A DNA stretch of 64,000 nucleotides from Fonsecaea monophora (GCF_001642475.1 NW_019174049.1:1-64000); one strand, 5' to 3'; shown: positions 35,678-47,008, counted from the stretch's first letter. The notes: a model not told the origin generated them from the sequence alone. A program made the numbers and translations.

Positions 35678-38211
35678 TTATTGAAAGGACTGAGGAAGGG
35701 TGGCTGACCTTGCATCCGGCAACATTGAGAGCCCGTCAGGAGTCACCTGAGTAGCAGACCTGAAGTCATCTGCTGAAGGCCAATTTTCAGGCCTCCAAGA
35801 TGTCGTTGGCCTTTCGTCTTCCGTTCTTGTGGTCCAGGCGGAAGATTGAGACCCTGGTACTTGGGTACCGTCTTCATTGAGGGTATAATCTCTGCGGCTA
35901 ACAAGGATGTCCCTCGCTTTCCGAAAGAAGCCGAGGACAAGCCCGGCTGTCCAGCAATTGTCGTGAAGTTCCTCGAGAACTAACATATGGAGCTCCAGTT
36001 GAATTGAGGCATGTCTTCGTGACAGGTGGTTGGTTGATAGAAGGAAGAGTAAATAAATCTGCATGGCCACCTTTAAAGACGTGACACTAAAGGGATCTGA
36101 TAAGCATTTTTCACAGCCTGTCCGTCTGGGGCGTCATGCACTCACATGCAAGGGTCGCAAAATCTGACCAAGTTGCCGCTAACCATTCCATTTAGAACAG
36201 CGCTTATGTTATCCGCCGCCCTCCTGACTCTGGCAAGCGCCATACAGCGCCACGTCGCTACCTCGGAAAACACAAGACCACTTGGCTGTTTAAGAAGGTA
36301 CTCGCGGAACAACACGATGATAGAGGCCCTAGAGATATAAGTGCTGTGACGCGATATGCGATGTGCGATGCGCGATGCGCGATGCGGGGGTTTGACATCT
36401 TACTCGTTTTGAACACGGACGTGGGCAGCACAGCTTCTGACAAGCTCGCTAGGGTGACGCTCGTACTCGTGGCAGGTGTCGAGATGCCGGAGGATCTCTT
36501 GGTAGTCAGATTCTAACTGAGCTGTCGTCGGCATGGCCTTCTTCGGTCGGTAATGGACGCGTAACACCTCGGCCAGACTGACAGAATGCTTTAATAGCGA
36601 CAGGTACAGTTGCGAGAGAGGGACGCGGTCGTCTGGAAGATAGGAGTTCTGGACGCTTAGAGGCAAATCGGTCACCCCTAGCCACAGGTCTTCTGTCACA
36701 GGCATGGGCACATCACAATCTTCGAGACGAATTCTCATCGGTCTTCCGTACGCAATGCACTGCCATGTTTCTCGATAGAAGCAGCTCCACCAGATTCGAC
36801 GCCACAGGCGGGTTTGGCCACCGGGGAAGAATGCTCCTGGTTCACGATGAAGGCCAATTGTGTGACAAAGAGCGATCGCAACGCCAATCCAGTGGCACGG
36901 GCCTGTGCGGTCCTCGGTGTCTGCGTACCAATATGACATGAGTATGACAGATTGTATTAAGGTGATCTTATTTTGCTCATAGTCCATGTCATAGAGGTGC
37001 TAAGGCATTCGGTCAGTACCAGTGAGCAGAATTTGTGAGAGATGACGGTGTGTTGAAACAGACCTTCGCCTTTTGGTACATTGCCCGCCTCATTGCGCCC
37101 TTCGTGGCGAAGCCCGTGGCTTTGACCGTTTCGTCCGATAGGAACTGTGTCTGTTAACAATGAACTTTCATCACTGCATCGGTAACATACGGTTGCTCCC
37201 ACGAAAAACATACTCCATAGAAGTAGGGGACTCATTTTGGACGGACCATTCTGCGAGTAATTATACAGGAAGCTTTTGGCGTCGATTATCGGTAGGAAGA
37301 GATGCACATGATGAAAATAACACCGTATCAGCTCCTCGCAGAGCACTTCGGACGGTAGAGAGAAAACCTCTCTTTCCTGGAGATAAGTAAGGTCTGCGGG
37401 GGAAATCTCTTTTGCTTGCGCCGGCGCAACGGAAAATTGGGGTCCCTTCGGTCGATTAGGCCGACAGATATCAAGGACAAAGCAGAGTCCTTGCTCTTCT
37501 CCTGTTTCGCTCGACCATTAGCGGGTGAGGGTCAACAGGCATGACTGTCGATTGAAGAATGAGAAAGATGGGATCGTGACGCACCCACGTAGAACGGCAC
37601 ATTGTCGTTATGCACGGTCTCATCTAGTGTCGCATTGAAAGCGCTCCCTGGGTCTGTTCGTTGCAAGGCTGTTTCCAACTCCCAGTCTGCCGTGTTATTT
37701 GACTCCTCGAGCCTGCTACGGCTAAATTGCTCCGCGGTGGTGCTGTTAACCACCCTCGCCGGATTTTCGGTGGCGACAGTAGCCACTGCGTCCAAAGTCG
37801 CAGGTGTTTGGGCCACGATCGGTACACGTTCCGGGGGGGCGGGGTTCGTCGTGTGAGATGAGTGATTGTGCGTGCGGTGCGCCGAAACGCTGTGTCGATT
37901 ATGCAGTCAGAAATTGCTATCGTCACACAGAAGGGCCCTCGACGACCGGAGGCGACTCACCGGGTCCGCGCACGAGTGTACGGCCTGCACGCGACGCCAT
38001 CCAGACCGCAGTTGGTACACGGCTGGCCCGTTTGGCCAATACTACACCGGACCTTTCGATGGTGGCACTGTTCGCAAGCCATATGTGACCTCTTCTTCCT
38101 CGAATTCAATCGCGGCGAGCTCGGAACCGTGCCGGCCATCGCGGCTGGTGGGGTTTTGCGCAGTGTAGGAGGAGTGGCTGCGGTGGACGCGGTGGACGCG
38201 GTGTCGAGCAT
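35678..38211 (-). CDS. Zn2Cys6 transcription factor with Fungal_trans domain
   Basis: Seven exons on the minus strand: 38211-37961, 37889-37585, 37393-37191, 37144-37064, 36999-36404, 36328-36146 and 36086-35678. All phases match and the sum gives 675 aa. Most donors are canonical (GTGAGT, GTATGT, GTAAGA, GTGAGT); the exon 2-3 junction has an alternative 37589/37379. The zinc cluster is at residues 46-75 with spacing C-x2-C-x6-C-x8-C-x2-C-x6-C and basic HHRKVR. The regulatory domain begins near EVLCEELIRCYFHHVHLFLPI, continues with FLSDETVKATGFATK and KAKHLYDMDYEQNKITLIQSVILMSYW, and has HWIGVAIALCHTIGLHREP, as in cutinase/amidase-type regulators (CTF1, AmdR, FarA group). It is probably a nuclear activator of a local pathway. 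Intron 5 carries a short tandem repeat. Nothing looks broken. Confidence 0.9.
36351..36388. repeat. short tandem repeat of GCGATGC-like units inside intron 5
   Basis: Four to five imperfect copies of an 8-nt unit (GCGATGCG with T variants) lie within the fifth intron of the zinc-cluster gene. No function is visible. Confidence 0.8.
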
Positions 38212-40429
38212 CGATGGTGCCAGGACAAAAGTCGAGGTACAAGACCGTGTGACCTGAACCCCAGCCTTTAATCGCTGGAGACACGGGGATGGAAGAGCGG
38301 GGTGACGCTAGAATTCGCCGAGCCGGACCCTTGCTTCCAGGTAAAATTAGGGCATGATTGGGCGGCGAACATCCTGGTGGGTAGCAGGGCACGTCCAGGG
38401 AGACCTCGCCACTAGCAGTTTTTCGCTCTTGACTCAAGGAAATGTAACCCGGGCAGATGGTCGGCACATCGTCTCAACCACGCATGTACAACCATGTAGG
38501 TAGATACGGCCATGTAGGTATGGCGGAGGCATTCGTCGAGCACTCGGAACTTCTCGCGGTTCTACTGCGACATCTACAGCAAGCTGGCGCATCAAGACTT
38601 TGCAGCAAACCTGCATGAGGGACCCTTCGACGTCTTTGTGGTTCCGTATCCTCATTCATGCTGGACGTGACCCCCAGATTTCGGCCAGGCTGAATTCGGT
38701 CGTGCTTCTTAGTGCCATTTTAGTGATTGTATCAGGGGGCATTTCACGCCTCTTCGAGAGAGACGGGTCGCGCTTGAAAGGGCAATCAGAAAGGGCATGC
38801 CGCATAGTCAGATGCGCCGCGAAGAGTGTCACAGGAGTCTGTTTAAAGACCAGGGAAGCCCAAGAGGATCACGACCGACATGTACATGTATATTCACGTA
38901 AGCTTTCATCAGCCAACTGGGTCGGGGACCGACGGACAGGGTGTTCTAAACGGAGATACAAATCGTATTCCGAACGCTGACCAGGATGAGAGACACGGAC
39001 ATCGCGAGGCCGAGCGTGATGCTCAGGACAAGCCCGGAGTTGGCCAGGACCAACATCTAATCAACCCAGAATACAAAGACTGTTTCAAGCATTTTTGGGG
39101 TCCTACGCCACTGGATGGGTTGGACCGCATCATGACAAGAGGTAACACACGCACCGCGAACGTCGGCTGGTGTTCTAACTGACAGATCTAGCACGTGTTG
39201 GAGCTGCACAACGATGCTCTAGTGTGCAGAAAAGACAGTCCACAGGCACAGCGAGTCGAGATGCCATGGTGGCGATGGGAGCGCCGCGAAACTGGCAGAC
39301 TGCCACCCAGACCGAGATATTGAATCTGGGCACGTCGCCGCGACGCATCCTGCCTGGATCTGGCTGGACACGGGTGTCACGTACGGAGAGCATTGTGTCC
39401 GCATTCCAGACGAGTCGACGAGGACGCCCGTAGTACCCAGGCACGACAGGTTGACACCGTCTCCCCCCTTCTCTGCCTCCTTGATACTCCGTACTCTGTA
39501 TGCTCGAGATCAAGAACCGTGCCCTCGTGGCGGGATGCGACGCCAGTGTCACCCGCTCTTCTGGGGTCGACGCAAGGGTTTCCCATCCCCACCCTTCGCC
39601 TCCACCGCCCGCTCCAGAAAGCAAATCAGTGGAAGATAGACTCAGACTCCGACTCCTGACTCAGACTCAGAGATCGTCCAGTACGCCTGGGCGGTGCTGC
39701 CGAGGAAACGGCCTTGATTGGCGGGCGAGGGGGGCGCCAGTATGCCGACACGAGCAAGGCGCCGGCCGCATCTGGTATAGTTGCCTCGGCGATTTCAGCA
39801 CACGAAATACGAAGTTACCGGCGACCAGGACTCGTGCCCCACCCCCCCTCCCCCCGGTCAAAGGGGCACTGGGGTCACCCACCCAACACAATAGACCATG
39901 GGGTATGAATTCCGCACCCCCCTTGGCGCCGCATGCGCCCTGATTGCGGATGGATCGATAGGCAGACGCTCTGCGGAGTCGTCCAAGGCGCCGTCGCGAG
40001 AAGATCGCAAGCAAAACGCAACAATTCTGCACAGAGTGCCCAACCGTGGCAAACAGCCTCTAATATTGTACCGCTAGACTGCCAATACGAGATACTTCGC
40101 TCTAAATAATCGGGGCCCGGGATGCCAATTGGGTTAGCAGATGGGAAAGGGCAGGAATTCCGCACTGCCCACGTCCAACAGTCGCGTCGGGACCATAAGA
40201 TTTGGGACGATCCCAACTGTCATTGCAAGGCCATCCTTCCCTACAAACTACCTCTTGTCGACAATTGAATGCCGGGATTTCCACTGTGACCGCAAATAGA
40301 TCGAGGACAGTAGCCCATTTCTCGCGGTCTACCAGTCGCAGGATCCATCGAAAGTGACTTGCTTTGCTCTGGGGCCATTTTTTACACCTGTGCTGTCAGT
40401 TGGGTGGAAGCTTTTGAGCCAGTGACAGG
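38212..40429. other. 2.2-kb divergent intergenic region
   Basis: It separates the starts of the zinc-cluster factor (-) and the orphan gene at 40430 (+) and holds both promoters. The open frames within it are short and overlap on both strands. No RNA gene or transposon is recognised. Confidence 0.5.
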
Positions 40430-41179
40430 ATGGGCTCTGTCTACCCGGCAATGTTGCCTGCGAAAGAAGAACCTCCCCACGGAATGACTTGGACAACGAT
40501 GGACCGTTTCGATGCAGAACGGGTCTTGCACGGATGGCGGCTACAATCTGGAGACCCGATATATGGCATACCTATAGCCAGCCAAGCAGGCGACGAAAGT
40601 CTGCACAAATCGCCACCGTCGTGCGCCTCCATCTCCAAAAGTCTCAACGGGTCTGGCCCGGTCCGGAGTCAAAAGAACAACAAAATTCGAAAGCCGAGAT
40701 TGTCTACAACCACTTCAAAGAAACAAAAGAGAATCATGTTTGACAGGCATTCGAAGCCTGTCACTACTGAGCCTGTGACGAGTGACCCGAAGACCAAATC
40801 TTTGAATCCTCGCACATCGCCTGACCCTCTTCGCCGCAATGAATCACTCCACGGTATGCTTTCCATGGTTACAATTACTCAGAACGAACGGGATCTACTA
40901 CTCAATCTCACGGTCCCCATCACCTGTGGCGACAGTCCGCAAGGCGAAACTGCCGAGCTTGTCGATTTCAATTCGCCGCTTGACACTGATTTGGCTTCTG
41001 TGTTCAGAGAAGCCGACGAACGGTTGGACCAACGACCACTGGCTCATCCTCCCGGGCCAGCTTTGTTGCCGGAACTCGACAACACTATCGGCTCTAGCAG
41101 ACTGAAGAACTGCGATCTTGATATCATCTTTTCCGAATACTGTGGCAATGTTAATGCCCATGGCCTAGTTTCCGGCTAA
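40430..41179 (+). CDS. hypothetical protein
   Basis: A single-exon frame of 249 aa from the ATG at 40430. The sequence is Ser/Thr/Pro-rich with a basic stretch (KNNKIRKPRLSTTTSKKQKR, residues about 82-101) that could be a nuclear signal. A more ordered C-terminal third follows (ESLHGMLSMVTITQNERDLLLNLTVP and LKNCDLDIIFSEY). No domain, signal peptide or membrane segment is recognised. It stands between a zinc-cluster activator and an SDR-like gene. It may be a regulator or adaptor, or the last exon of a longer gene; an upstream exon was not found. Confidence 0.5.
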   Translation: MGSVYPAMLPAKEEPPHGMTWTTMDRFDAERVLHGWRLQSGDPIYGIPIASQAGDESLHKSPPSCASISKSLNGSGPVRSQKNNKIRKPRLSTTTSKKQKRIMFDRHSKPVTTEPVTSDPKTKSLNPRTSPDPLRRNESLHGMLSMVTITQNERDLLLNLTVPITCGDSPQGETAELVDFNSPLDTDLASVFREADERLDQRPLAHPPGPALLPELDNTIGSSRLKNCDLDIIFSEYCGNVNAHGLVSG

Positions 41180-42205
41180 GCACTTCAGAGCTTACAGCGG
41201 CTCACTTTACGGTTCCGTTCAGAAGAACAGCCGACATCGACTGCAAGACCATCGGTTTTGAGGGGTGTAAAGCATGGCGATCAAAGTGTACCTACTACCG
41301 TCGGCCAGGTCCAATTCTCCAGCCATTCGGTCAATAAATGCGCGGCAAAAGCTGGACTTCCTGATCCTTGCATATGAGCATCATTCAAATTGCCTGTGCG
41401 TGTGTGGCACTGAAACCGTAGATGAATCGTAAGCACCAGGAAGGGACGAGAAGCAAATTGCCTCCTGCCTCCCACTCTCTCATTCGTCTCGCTTCGGCCA
41501 AACCTACGCTCACTGTGGGTTCCGTCAACATGGGTCTCCTTCGCCCGCGTCTACGTTGCGGCCTCGTTGGGGAGACTGAGACTTTGTAGACGCTCCGTCC
41601 TCTTCGGACACGCGAGAGGGTAAGGATTTGAATGCTGGCATGATTGCGATCTCCAGGAGACCCACAGCGATAGGGGTGTGTTCGGTGCAAGGGTGTCCCC
41701 GGGCGTTCGGCAAGACTCGGTGCTGTGTGGGAGGATTGATTGTTCTCGTCCTGGCCCGTCACATCTCGCTGTCCTTGCTTGGCCCAACAGAGGTCCAGAT
41801 ATGGACACCCACTCGTGGTAGTATCAAAGTGCCTCGGAGCCACTTGTCTCAGCATGTCCTTCCGTATTGCGCAGGGATCGAGGCAAGGGAAGGACGGACA
41901 AATTCTCGAGATGATTGACCAACACGCTTGGCCCATCTTTCGGCGGGTGACGGGAGACTCGCACATTCGGGCCAGATCAGCGGCTTTGAAATCCAATCCA
42001 AAGCGCCATTCTGGGAAATGCTTCACCACCCACGCTCTGAAGTGCCTCGGTACAAACCTGTCAAAATGCAAATAGAGATTAGGCCCGTTTCGATATATTG
42101 CACAGAGATCCCGCTCCTCATAACGTCTTCTTTGTCCCCCTTCAACGCACTCCCAAGCAAGCCCGTCGACTGTCCGCCCGTTCTCAGCCAAACCGTCCGT
42201 GAAAG
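41180..42205. other. intergenic region, promoter of the SDR-like gene
   Basis: No gene is supported. The minus-strand frame of 275 aa that covers 41385-42212 overlaps the SDR start and has no domain features. Confidence 0.5.
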
Positions 42206-43255
42206 ATGACATCTCGAACCGTCTTGGTCACTGGGGCCAATGGCTTTCTCGGCCAGGTCGCCGCGGCGCAATTTTCTCGTGCGGGATGGACCACTTACGG
42301 CCTCACCCGCAAGGAATCTAGTTTTCCAGATCTATACAGAAATGAGGTCATTCCAGTCCTGGGGTCGGCCGCCGACCCAAGCTTCGTTAAGCATTTGCCT
42401 ACGATCGATGTGGTTGTGAATACCACGGACGACTATCGGGACGCAGCGAGACATTTCCAACATGTTACCTCGTTATTCAAGACCGTCGCGGCAACAGCCA
42501 AGGAGCGCGGCGGCAACAAACCCCTAGTACTATTCACGAGCGGCTGCAAAGACTACGGTATGGGCTCAAGGCACGGAGACCCTAACCTGAAGCCGCACAC
42601 GGAAGAGGATCCGATCAATCCACCACAACTCGTGGCCGAGAGAACGAAAGCTGCGCTGTCGGTCTTTGACCACGCGGAGGAATTTGACGCCGTGGTTTTC
42701 CGTCCTACAACTTTCTACGGACGCAGTGGCAGTCTGTACTCGCCCTTCTTCACACTGGCCGAACAGGCGGCGGAAACCCCGGAGCGCGTGCTCACCTTGG
42801 CGACGACCCCGAACTCGGTCCTGCACGGAACCCACGTAGACGACGTCGCGTCCGCTTACGTGGCTGTGGCCCAGAGCCCCCGAGAGGCCGTCGCCGGGCA
42901 AGTGTTCAACGTCTCGAACAAGATGTACGAAACCATCGGGGACATTGCTGCCGTGGTTGAAAAGAGCTACAACATCAAGGTCCAGTACAAAGAGCCCAGC
43001 GGCGAGAAGAAAGTCGACATCGTCGACATCACCATCAACTTCCCGCAGTGGGTGGGCTCCGAGAAGCTGAGAAAGACGACCGGCTGGACCGACACCAAGA
43101 AGAGCTTTATCGACGGGTTCGAGATCTACCGGAAGGCCTATGAGCAGGCGGTCGTGGACGAGGACCGCGGAGTAGACAAGATGCGCAACAGTCTGGCCTT
43201 TGCACGGATGAGCGTCGAAGAGCAGGCGGCTATCATTGCGGAGCGCGGAAAATAG
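42206..43255 (+). CDS. NAD(P)-dependent epimerase/dehydratase-like protein (atypical SDR)
   Basis: An intronless protein of 349 aa from the ATG at 42206. It begins with TVLVTGANGFLG, the Rossmann GxxGxxG motif at residues 10-16, followed by YGLTRK and VNTTDD, as in extended short-chain dehydrogenases. Further on come FTSGCKDYGMGS, VFRPTTFYGRSGSLYS, GTHVDDVASAYVAVAQSP and GQVFNVSN, typical of NAD-dependent epimerase/dehydratase proteins. The usual catalytic YxxxK is not found: the aligned place reads LVAERTK, with Ala four residues before the Lys. It therefore belongs to the atypical group, whose members may be reductases with altered chemistry or non-catalytic NAD(P) sensors. It is cytosolic (no signal peptide). 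It sits between the orphan gene and a flavin-oxidase relic. Confidence 0.85.
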   Translation: MTSRTVLVTGANGFLGQVAAAQFSRAGWTTYGLTRKESSFPDLYRNEVIPVLGSAADPSFVKHLPTIDVVVNTTDDYRDAARHFQHVTSLFKTVAATAKERGGNKPLVLFTSGCKDYGMGSRHGDPNLKPHTEEDPINPPQLVAERTKAALSVFDHAEEFDAVVFRPTTFYGRSGSLYSPFFTLAEQAAETPERVLTLATTPNSVLHGTHVDDVASAYVAVAQSPREAVAGQVFNVSNKMYETIGDIAAVVEKSYNIKVQYKEPSGEKKVDIVDITINFPQWVGSEKLRKTTGWTDTKKSFIDGFEIYRKAYEQAVVDEDRGVDKMRNSLAFARMSVEEQAAIIAERGK

Positions 43256-43871
43256 AGCATCTGTCTCCCCCCCTCCCCCACCCCTTTTTTTTTAAAAAAA
43301 AAAAATTCGTGGGACCAGCCTTGGCCTTTTTGGTGATATGACCGCCACGCTCGTGTCCAGGCCATGGATTTTGGGGCTTTCCCAAAAGCTTGCGATGTCG
43401 TTGCGAGAGGGCTCTCCGCCGGCCCTAATGCTATAGAAGTACGTACATTTAGATCTTCCATGTCCCCTCTGCGGACGTATCGTTGGCTTCTAACGGAATG
43501 TGAATTCTTCTCCAGTAACAGGTGAATGTGAAATCCTCGCCCGAGTAGTACTTTGGTGTCAACATATCCGGCTCCGCGTGGCCACGGTGTCGGATATGTG
43601 TTCTGGGGGTGGAGAAGGTTCTGCCGTCGTAAAGTTCGGCCGGCACGTACTGTAGGAGGGGCAGAACTACCTAGCGCCTAAGGACTTGGTACCACTATGT
43701 CAGAAAGTGCGTTGGTGTAGAGAGCACAGGTCTAGATTGAAGTTGACGTGCCAACCGTGCTCATCGAGGTGCACGTGATACCACACTCAAGCATATCCTT
43801 TGTAATCTAAGCGCCGCCGACCCACATCGGCCTGGTGTAACCATGCAACGATACCTATGCAGGTCTAGCAT
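43256..43871. other. intergenic region with T9-A12 tract
   Basis: A T9A12 tract at 43285-43305 follows the stop of the SDR-like gene by about 30 nt and may belong to its 3' end. The rest up to the flavin-oxidase relic shows no gene. The missing N-terminal part of that oxidase was searched for here and not found. Confidence 0.55.
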
Positions 43872-45105
43872 GTGGGGATTCTGATCGTAAGTGATGGTGG
43901 TCGGCTTTCCGCCTGGCTCTCTGGCGCAAGGTTGCGTGGAGAGGTCTACTCTGCACTGGAAGGCCTCGGCGTCACGGTTGTGGGCGGGAGAGCGGCCGGT
44001 GTAGGAGTTGGAGGCTTCCTTTTAGGTGGTAAAATAACCACCTCTGATATTTATTTTATACAGATCTGCTCACACGACCTTTCCAGGAGAAATCTCCTGG
44101 TACTCAAATCTCTATGGTTGGGGCTGCGACCATATCGAAGCATACGAAGTGGTTCTCGCAGACGGCTCAATTGTGACAACCAGTAAAGATTCACTTCCAG
44201 ACTTATACAAAAATCTACGGGGAGGCACAGGAAACTTCGGGATCGTGACCACATTTCATATGGAAGCGTATCCATACACCGGTATGTGGGCGGGGCACAA
44301 GGCATTTGAGTACCAGTTTGGTGCTGAAGCCACAAGGGCATTTATCTACATTGGCTCGATCAGCGACTCTGTGGATGGCAAGTCCTTTTTTATACTCAGC
44401 ATGCGCCCAACAGGCGACAAAACCTGGGTTTGGGGGAGCCTCGCTCACGTACTGTGATGCGATAGTCGATCCTACCTGTTTTGAGGCCGCCCAATACGAT
44501 GCCTTCGCTCATTGACGACTGCCGCACGCGAGATCAGGCAGAATGCGTGATGCAGCTGCAGGCATACTATCCGAATTTGGATGCAGTACACGGTTTGGGT
44601 TATGGCCACCCGAGTCGACCTTGACACTCTGCGAATTTGTTGTGAGATCTGGAAAGAGGAAATGCAACCTCTCGTCGGCGAGGTGGAGGGGTTTAAACCC
44701 GTGCTTGCAATTCAGTACATGACGACAGCGGTCATTGAGGGTGCAGGACGCAATGGAGGAAATGTGACCGGACTTGCAGGAACTCGACCATTTATCATGT
44801 ATAACGCTGAACCACGGTGGGCTGACGCGGACGACAACATGCGAGTGCTCACCCAAATCAATCAAGCCTTCAAAAGAATGTCGACTGAATCCAGGCAGAT
44901 GGGGACAAAGCATGAATACCGGAACAGCAATTATTGCAGTGAGTACCAAGATGCCATACCTTCGTATGGCGTCGGTCCAAACGAGTTCTTGCGCAAAGTC
45001 TCTCACCCGTATGACCCTGCTGTGGGTGCATCGTACCTGCCAAGATCTGGGGTTGACGTGTCCAGGCCCAAGCGAGCAGGGATGCGCTGTCACTAAGGAT
45101 TCATA
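43872..45105 (+). pseudogene. FAD-linked oxidase (berberine-bridge type), 5'-truncated and frameshifted
   Basis: Pieces of a BBE-like FAD-linked oxidoreductase lie in order but in different frames. Piece 1 (about 43872-44028) has GEVYSALEGLGVTVVGGRAAGVGVGGFLLGG. It splices (GTAAAA...TTCCAG) to piece 2 with ISWYSNLYGWGCD, YEVVLADGSIV and NLRGGTGNFGIVTTF, all FAD_binding_4 features. Near 44435 the frame shifts to continue as SLTYCDAIVDPTCFE, shifts again near 44500 and again near 44578, where the C-terminal part MQYTVWVMATRVD to RNSNYCSEYQDAIP begins. Stops interrupt the first frame at about 44455 and the second at 44515. The N-terminal segment with the FAD-anchoring His (RSGGH region) is absent upstream. 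Intact relatives are about 450-500 aa. A functional oxidase is very unlikely. The thioesterase gene starts about 140 nt after the relic. Confidence 0.85.
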
Positions 45106-45247
45106 GCTCAGTGGATCAGTCAGCACTCGTGACATCGCAGGCAACATCATTCCTCATTCCTTGCCATCGCGAAGCAGGTCTTCAGTTGAATTGGTTGGTT
45201 CTCGCATTATTTCCCGATTGTTATCTACGCGTTGCACGACTGCAAAT

Positions 45248-46522
45248 ATGCGGCTCACGCAGTTGTCGGTCCTTTTGTCGCTTCCCGCTGCCGTCATCTC
45301 CGTCGTCATCTTCCCCGAAGCCGAAGTCTTCCAGAACCAACCTAGAGACTCTCCCAACCGGCTGTCCGAGGCCGCCGCGACTGAATACACCGAATGGTCA
45401 TGGGCAAAGATTGGCGGGTCGCCTGCACCCAAGTTTGATGAAGAGGAGGAACAATCTGCAACTGAGCTCAGACTCACTCCCAAGATCGCTCACCTCCCTC
45501 ATACTATCGAGACGATCGCCGACGACAACTGGATCAAGATCACAAGACTGTCGCCCAAACTCGCCTCACCCGCAAAGACAACTGAGGGCGGCTCTGACGA
45601 TGACCAGCCTCTCCCCGTGGTGATCTGGCATGGCCTGGGGGATTCGGCCGACGCCAAAGGTATCAAAGAGATTGCAGCCATGTTGGACAATATCCATCCG
45701 GGTACATATACATATATCATTTCGCTGGGCGGTAACCCGGGCTCTGCAGATCGCCAGGCTTCGTTCTTTGGTAACGTCACGGAACAAATTCTTGCCGTGT
45801 GCCACATGCTGGCGAGCGACAACATTCTGCGTACGGCACCGGCCCTCGACGCCGTCGGGTTCAGCCAGGGTGGCGTCTTCCTGAGAGGTTACGTCGAGAG
45901 ATGCGCCGATTGGGCGCCGAAGATTCGATCTCTGATCACTTTCGGGTCTCCGCATAACGGCATCGCTGAATTTCAGACATGCGCCTCGGCCTCAGACTGG
46001 ATTTGTCAAGGTGCCAACGCGCTCTTGAAGAGCAGCACGGTCTGGTCCGACTTTATCCAATCAAGACTCGTTCCGGCTCAATATTACCGCGACACGAAGG
46101 ACTTTGACAATTACCTGGAGCATTCCAATTACCTTGCAGATATCAACAACGAGCGCGCTCGCAAGAATGCCACCTACGCCCAGAATCTGGCCACACTCGA
46201 AAGATTTGTGATGATCCTCTTCGACGACGACAAAACTCTCATTCCAAAAGAGAGTGCGTGGTTTGCAGAATTCAACGAGACTGAAAATTCGATTACACGC
46301 CTCCGCGATAGACCCATCTACGAAGAGGATTGGATCGGCCTGAAGAAGCTGGATGCGAAGGGCGGCCTCAAGTTCGTAGGCTTGCCGGGTGAACATATGG
46401 AGTTGCGGGCGAAGGATTTGAGGAGCTTGTTTGAGGTATTTTTTGGGCCGGCAGGAAAGGAGTTTGACGAGCACCTTGACTCGGAAAAAGAGCAGGAGAT
46501 TGAAATGAAGCCCGAGTTGTAA
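45248..46522 (+). CDS. PPT1: palmitoyl-protein thioesterase (PPT1-like)
   Basis: An intronless protein of 424 aa from the ATG at 45248. The frame is open upstream to a non-preferred start, but this ATG places a signal peptide (LTQLSVLLSLPAAVISVV) at the N-terminus. A Ser/Glu-rich propeptide-like segment follows. The hydrolase fold starts near residue 120 with LPVVIWHGLGDS. The nucleophile is S206 in GFSQGG, the acid is probably an Asp in MILFDDDKTLIP, and the His is H383 in GEHMELR. The block FGSPHNGI is typical of the PPT family. These enzymes remove palmitate from S-acylated proteins in the lysosome/vacuole or outside the cell. The length is above the human enzyme (306 aa), mainly from the N-terminal extension. 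Confidence 0.92.
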   Translation: MRLTQLSVLLSLPAAVISVVIFPEAEVFQNQPRDSPNRLSEAAATEYTEWSWAKIGGSPAPKFDEEEEQSATELRLTPKIAHLPHTIETIADDNWIKITRLSPKLASPAKTTEGGSDDDQPLPVVIWHGLGDSADAKGIKEIAAMLDNIHPGTYTYIISLGGNPGSADRQASFFGNVTEQILAVCHMLASDNILRTAPALDAVGFSQGGVFLRGYVERCADWAPKIRSLITFGSPHNGIAEFQTCASASDWICQGANALLKSSTVWSDFIQSRLVPAQYYRDTKDFDNYLEHSNYLADINNERARKNATYAQNLATLERFVMILFDDDKTLIPKESAWFAEFNETENSITRLRDRPIYEEDWIGLKKLDAKGGLKFVGLPGEHMELRAKDLRSLFEVFFGPAGKEFDEHLDSEKEQEIEMKPEL

Positions 46523-47008
46523 TCGCCTCTGGCCGGAATTTGCGTGTGAGACTGTTGCAGGTGTGTTGGCGCTGAAGATGATGGATTTTGTAACGAAGCT
46601 GGCCAGCGAAGCGAACCCTCGTGTTGGATGGGGGGACTGTAAACGGAAAGGAGGTTAAGGATTGGGTTGCGTTCGTCTCGTTATAAGTACAGCTATAGTA
46701 TCTGAGCCATGTCACAAAACCCTTTCTGTTACATAGTAGAGTATATAATGACATGTGCATATATGCGAGGTACATTCGGAAAACTTACTTTAATCGGGCA
46801 AAAAGGAGCCTCATCCAGAGTTGATGACTCAAATGGTTGGACCTAGATTGTAGTCACCATCTGTACCAGAGAGGCTCTTTTACAAAGTGATCTAGAAGTG
46901 CCACTCGCTCAACTTCCTCCCACCCGGCAGCAGCTCGATCAGCCTCGCCTGCGGGCCTCAATCAGACAGTCAAAGCTCGTACCTAGCGACTCTGGCAGAG
47001 CAAATACA
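46523..47008. other. intergenic region
   Basis: 3' flank of the thioesterase gene and promoter of the acetyltransferase gene. No gene or repeat is supported. Confidence 0.6.

Noticed and set aside
36351..36388. Tandem units considered as a CRISPR-like or regulatory array
   Set aside because: Units are 8 nt without spacers and lie inside a fungal intron; it is a simple tandem repeat.
41385..42212. Minus-strand frame of 275 aa overlapping the SDR start
   Set aside because: No domain or splice support, and it overlaps the promoter and start of a well-supported gene.
43285..43305. T9A12 tract as a retroelement poly-A tail
   Set aside because: No target-site duplication or element body is visible next to it; it sits in the normal 3' flank of the SDR-like gene.
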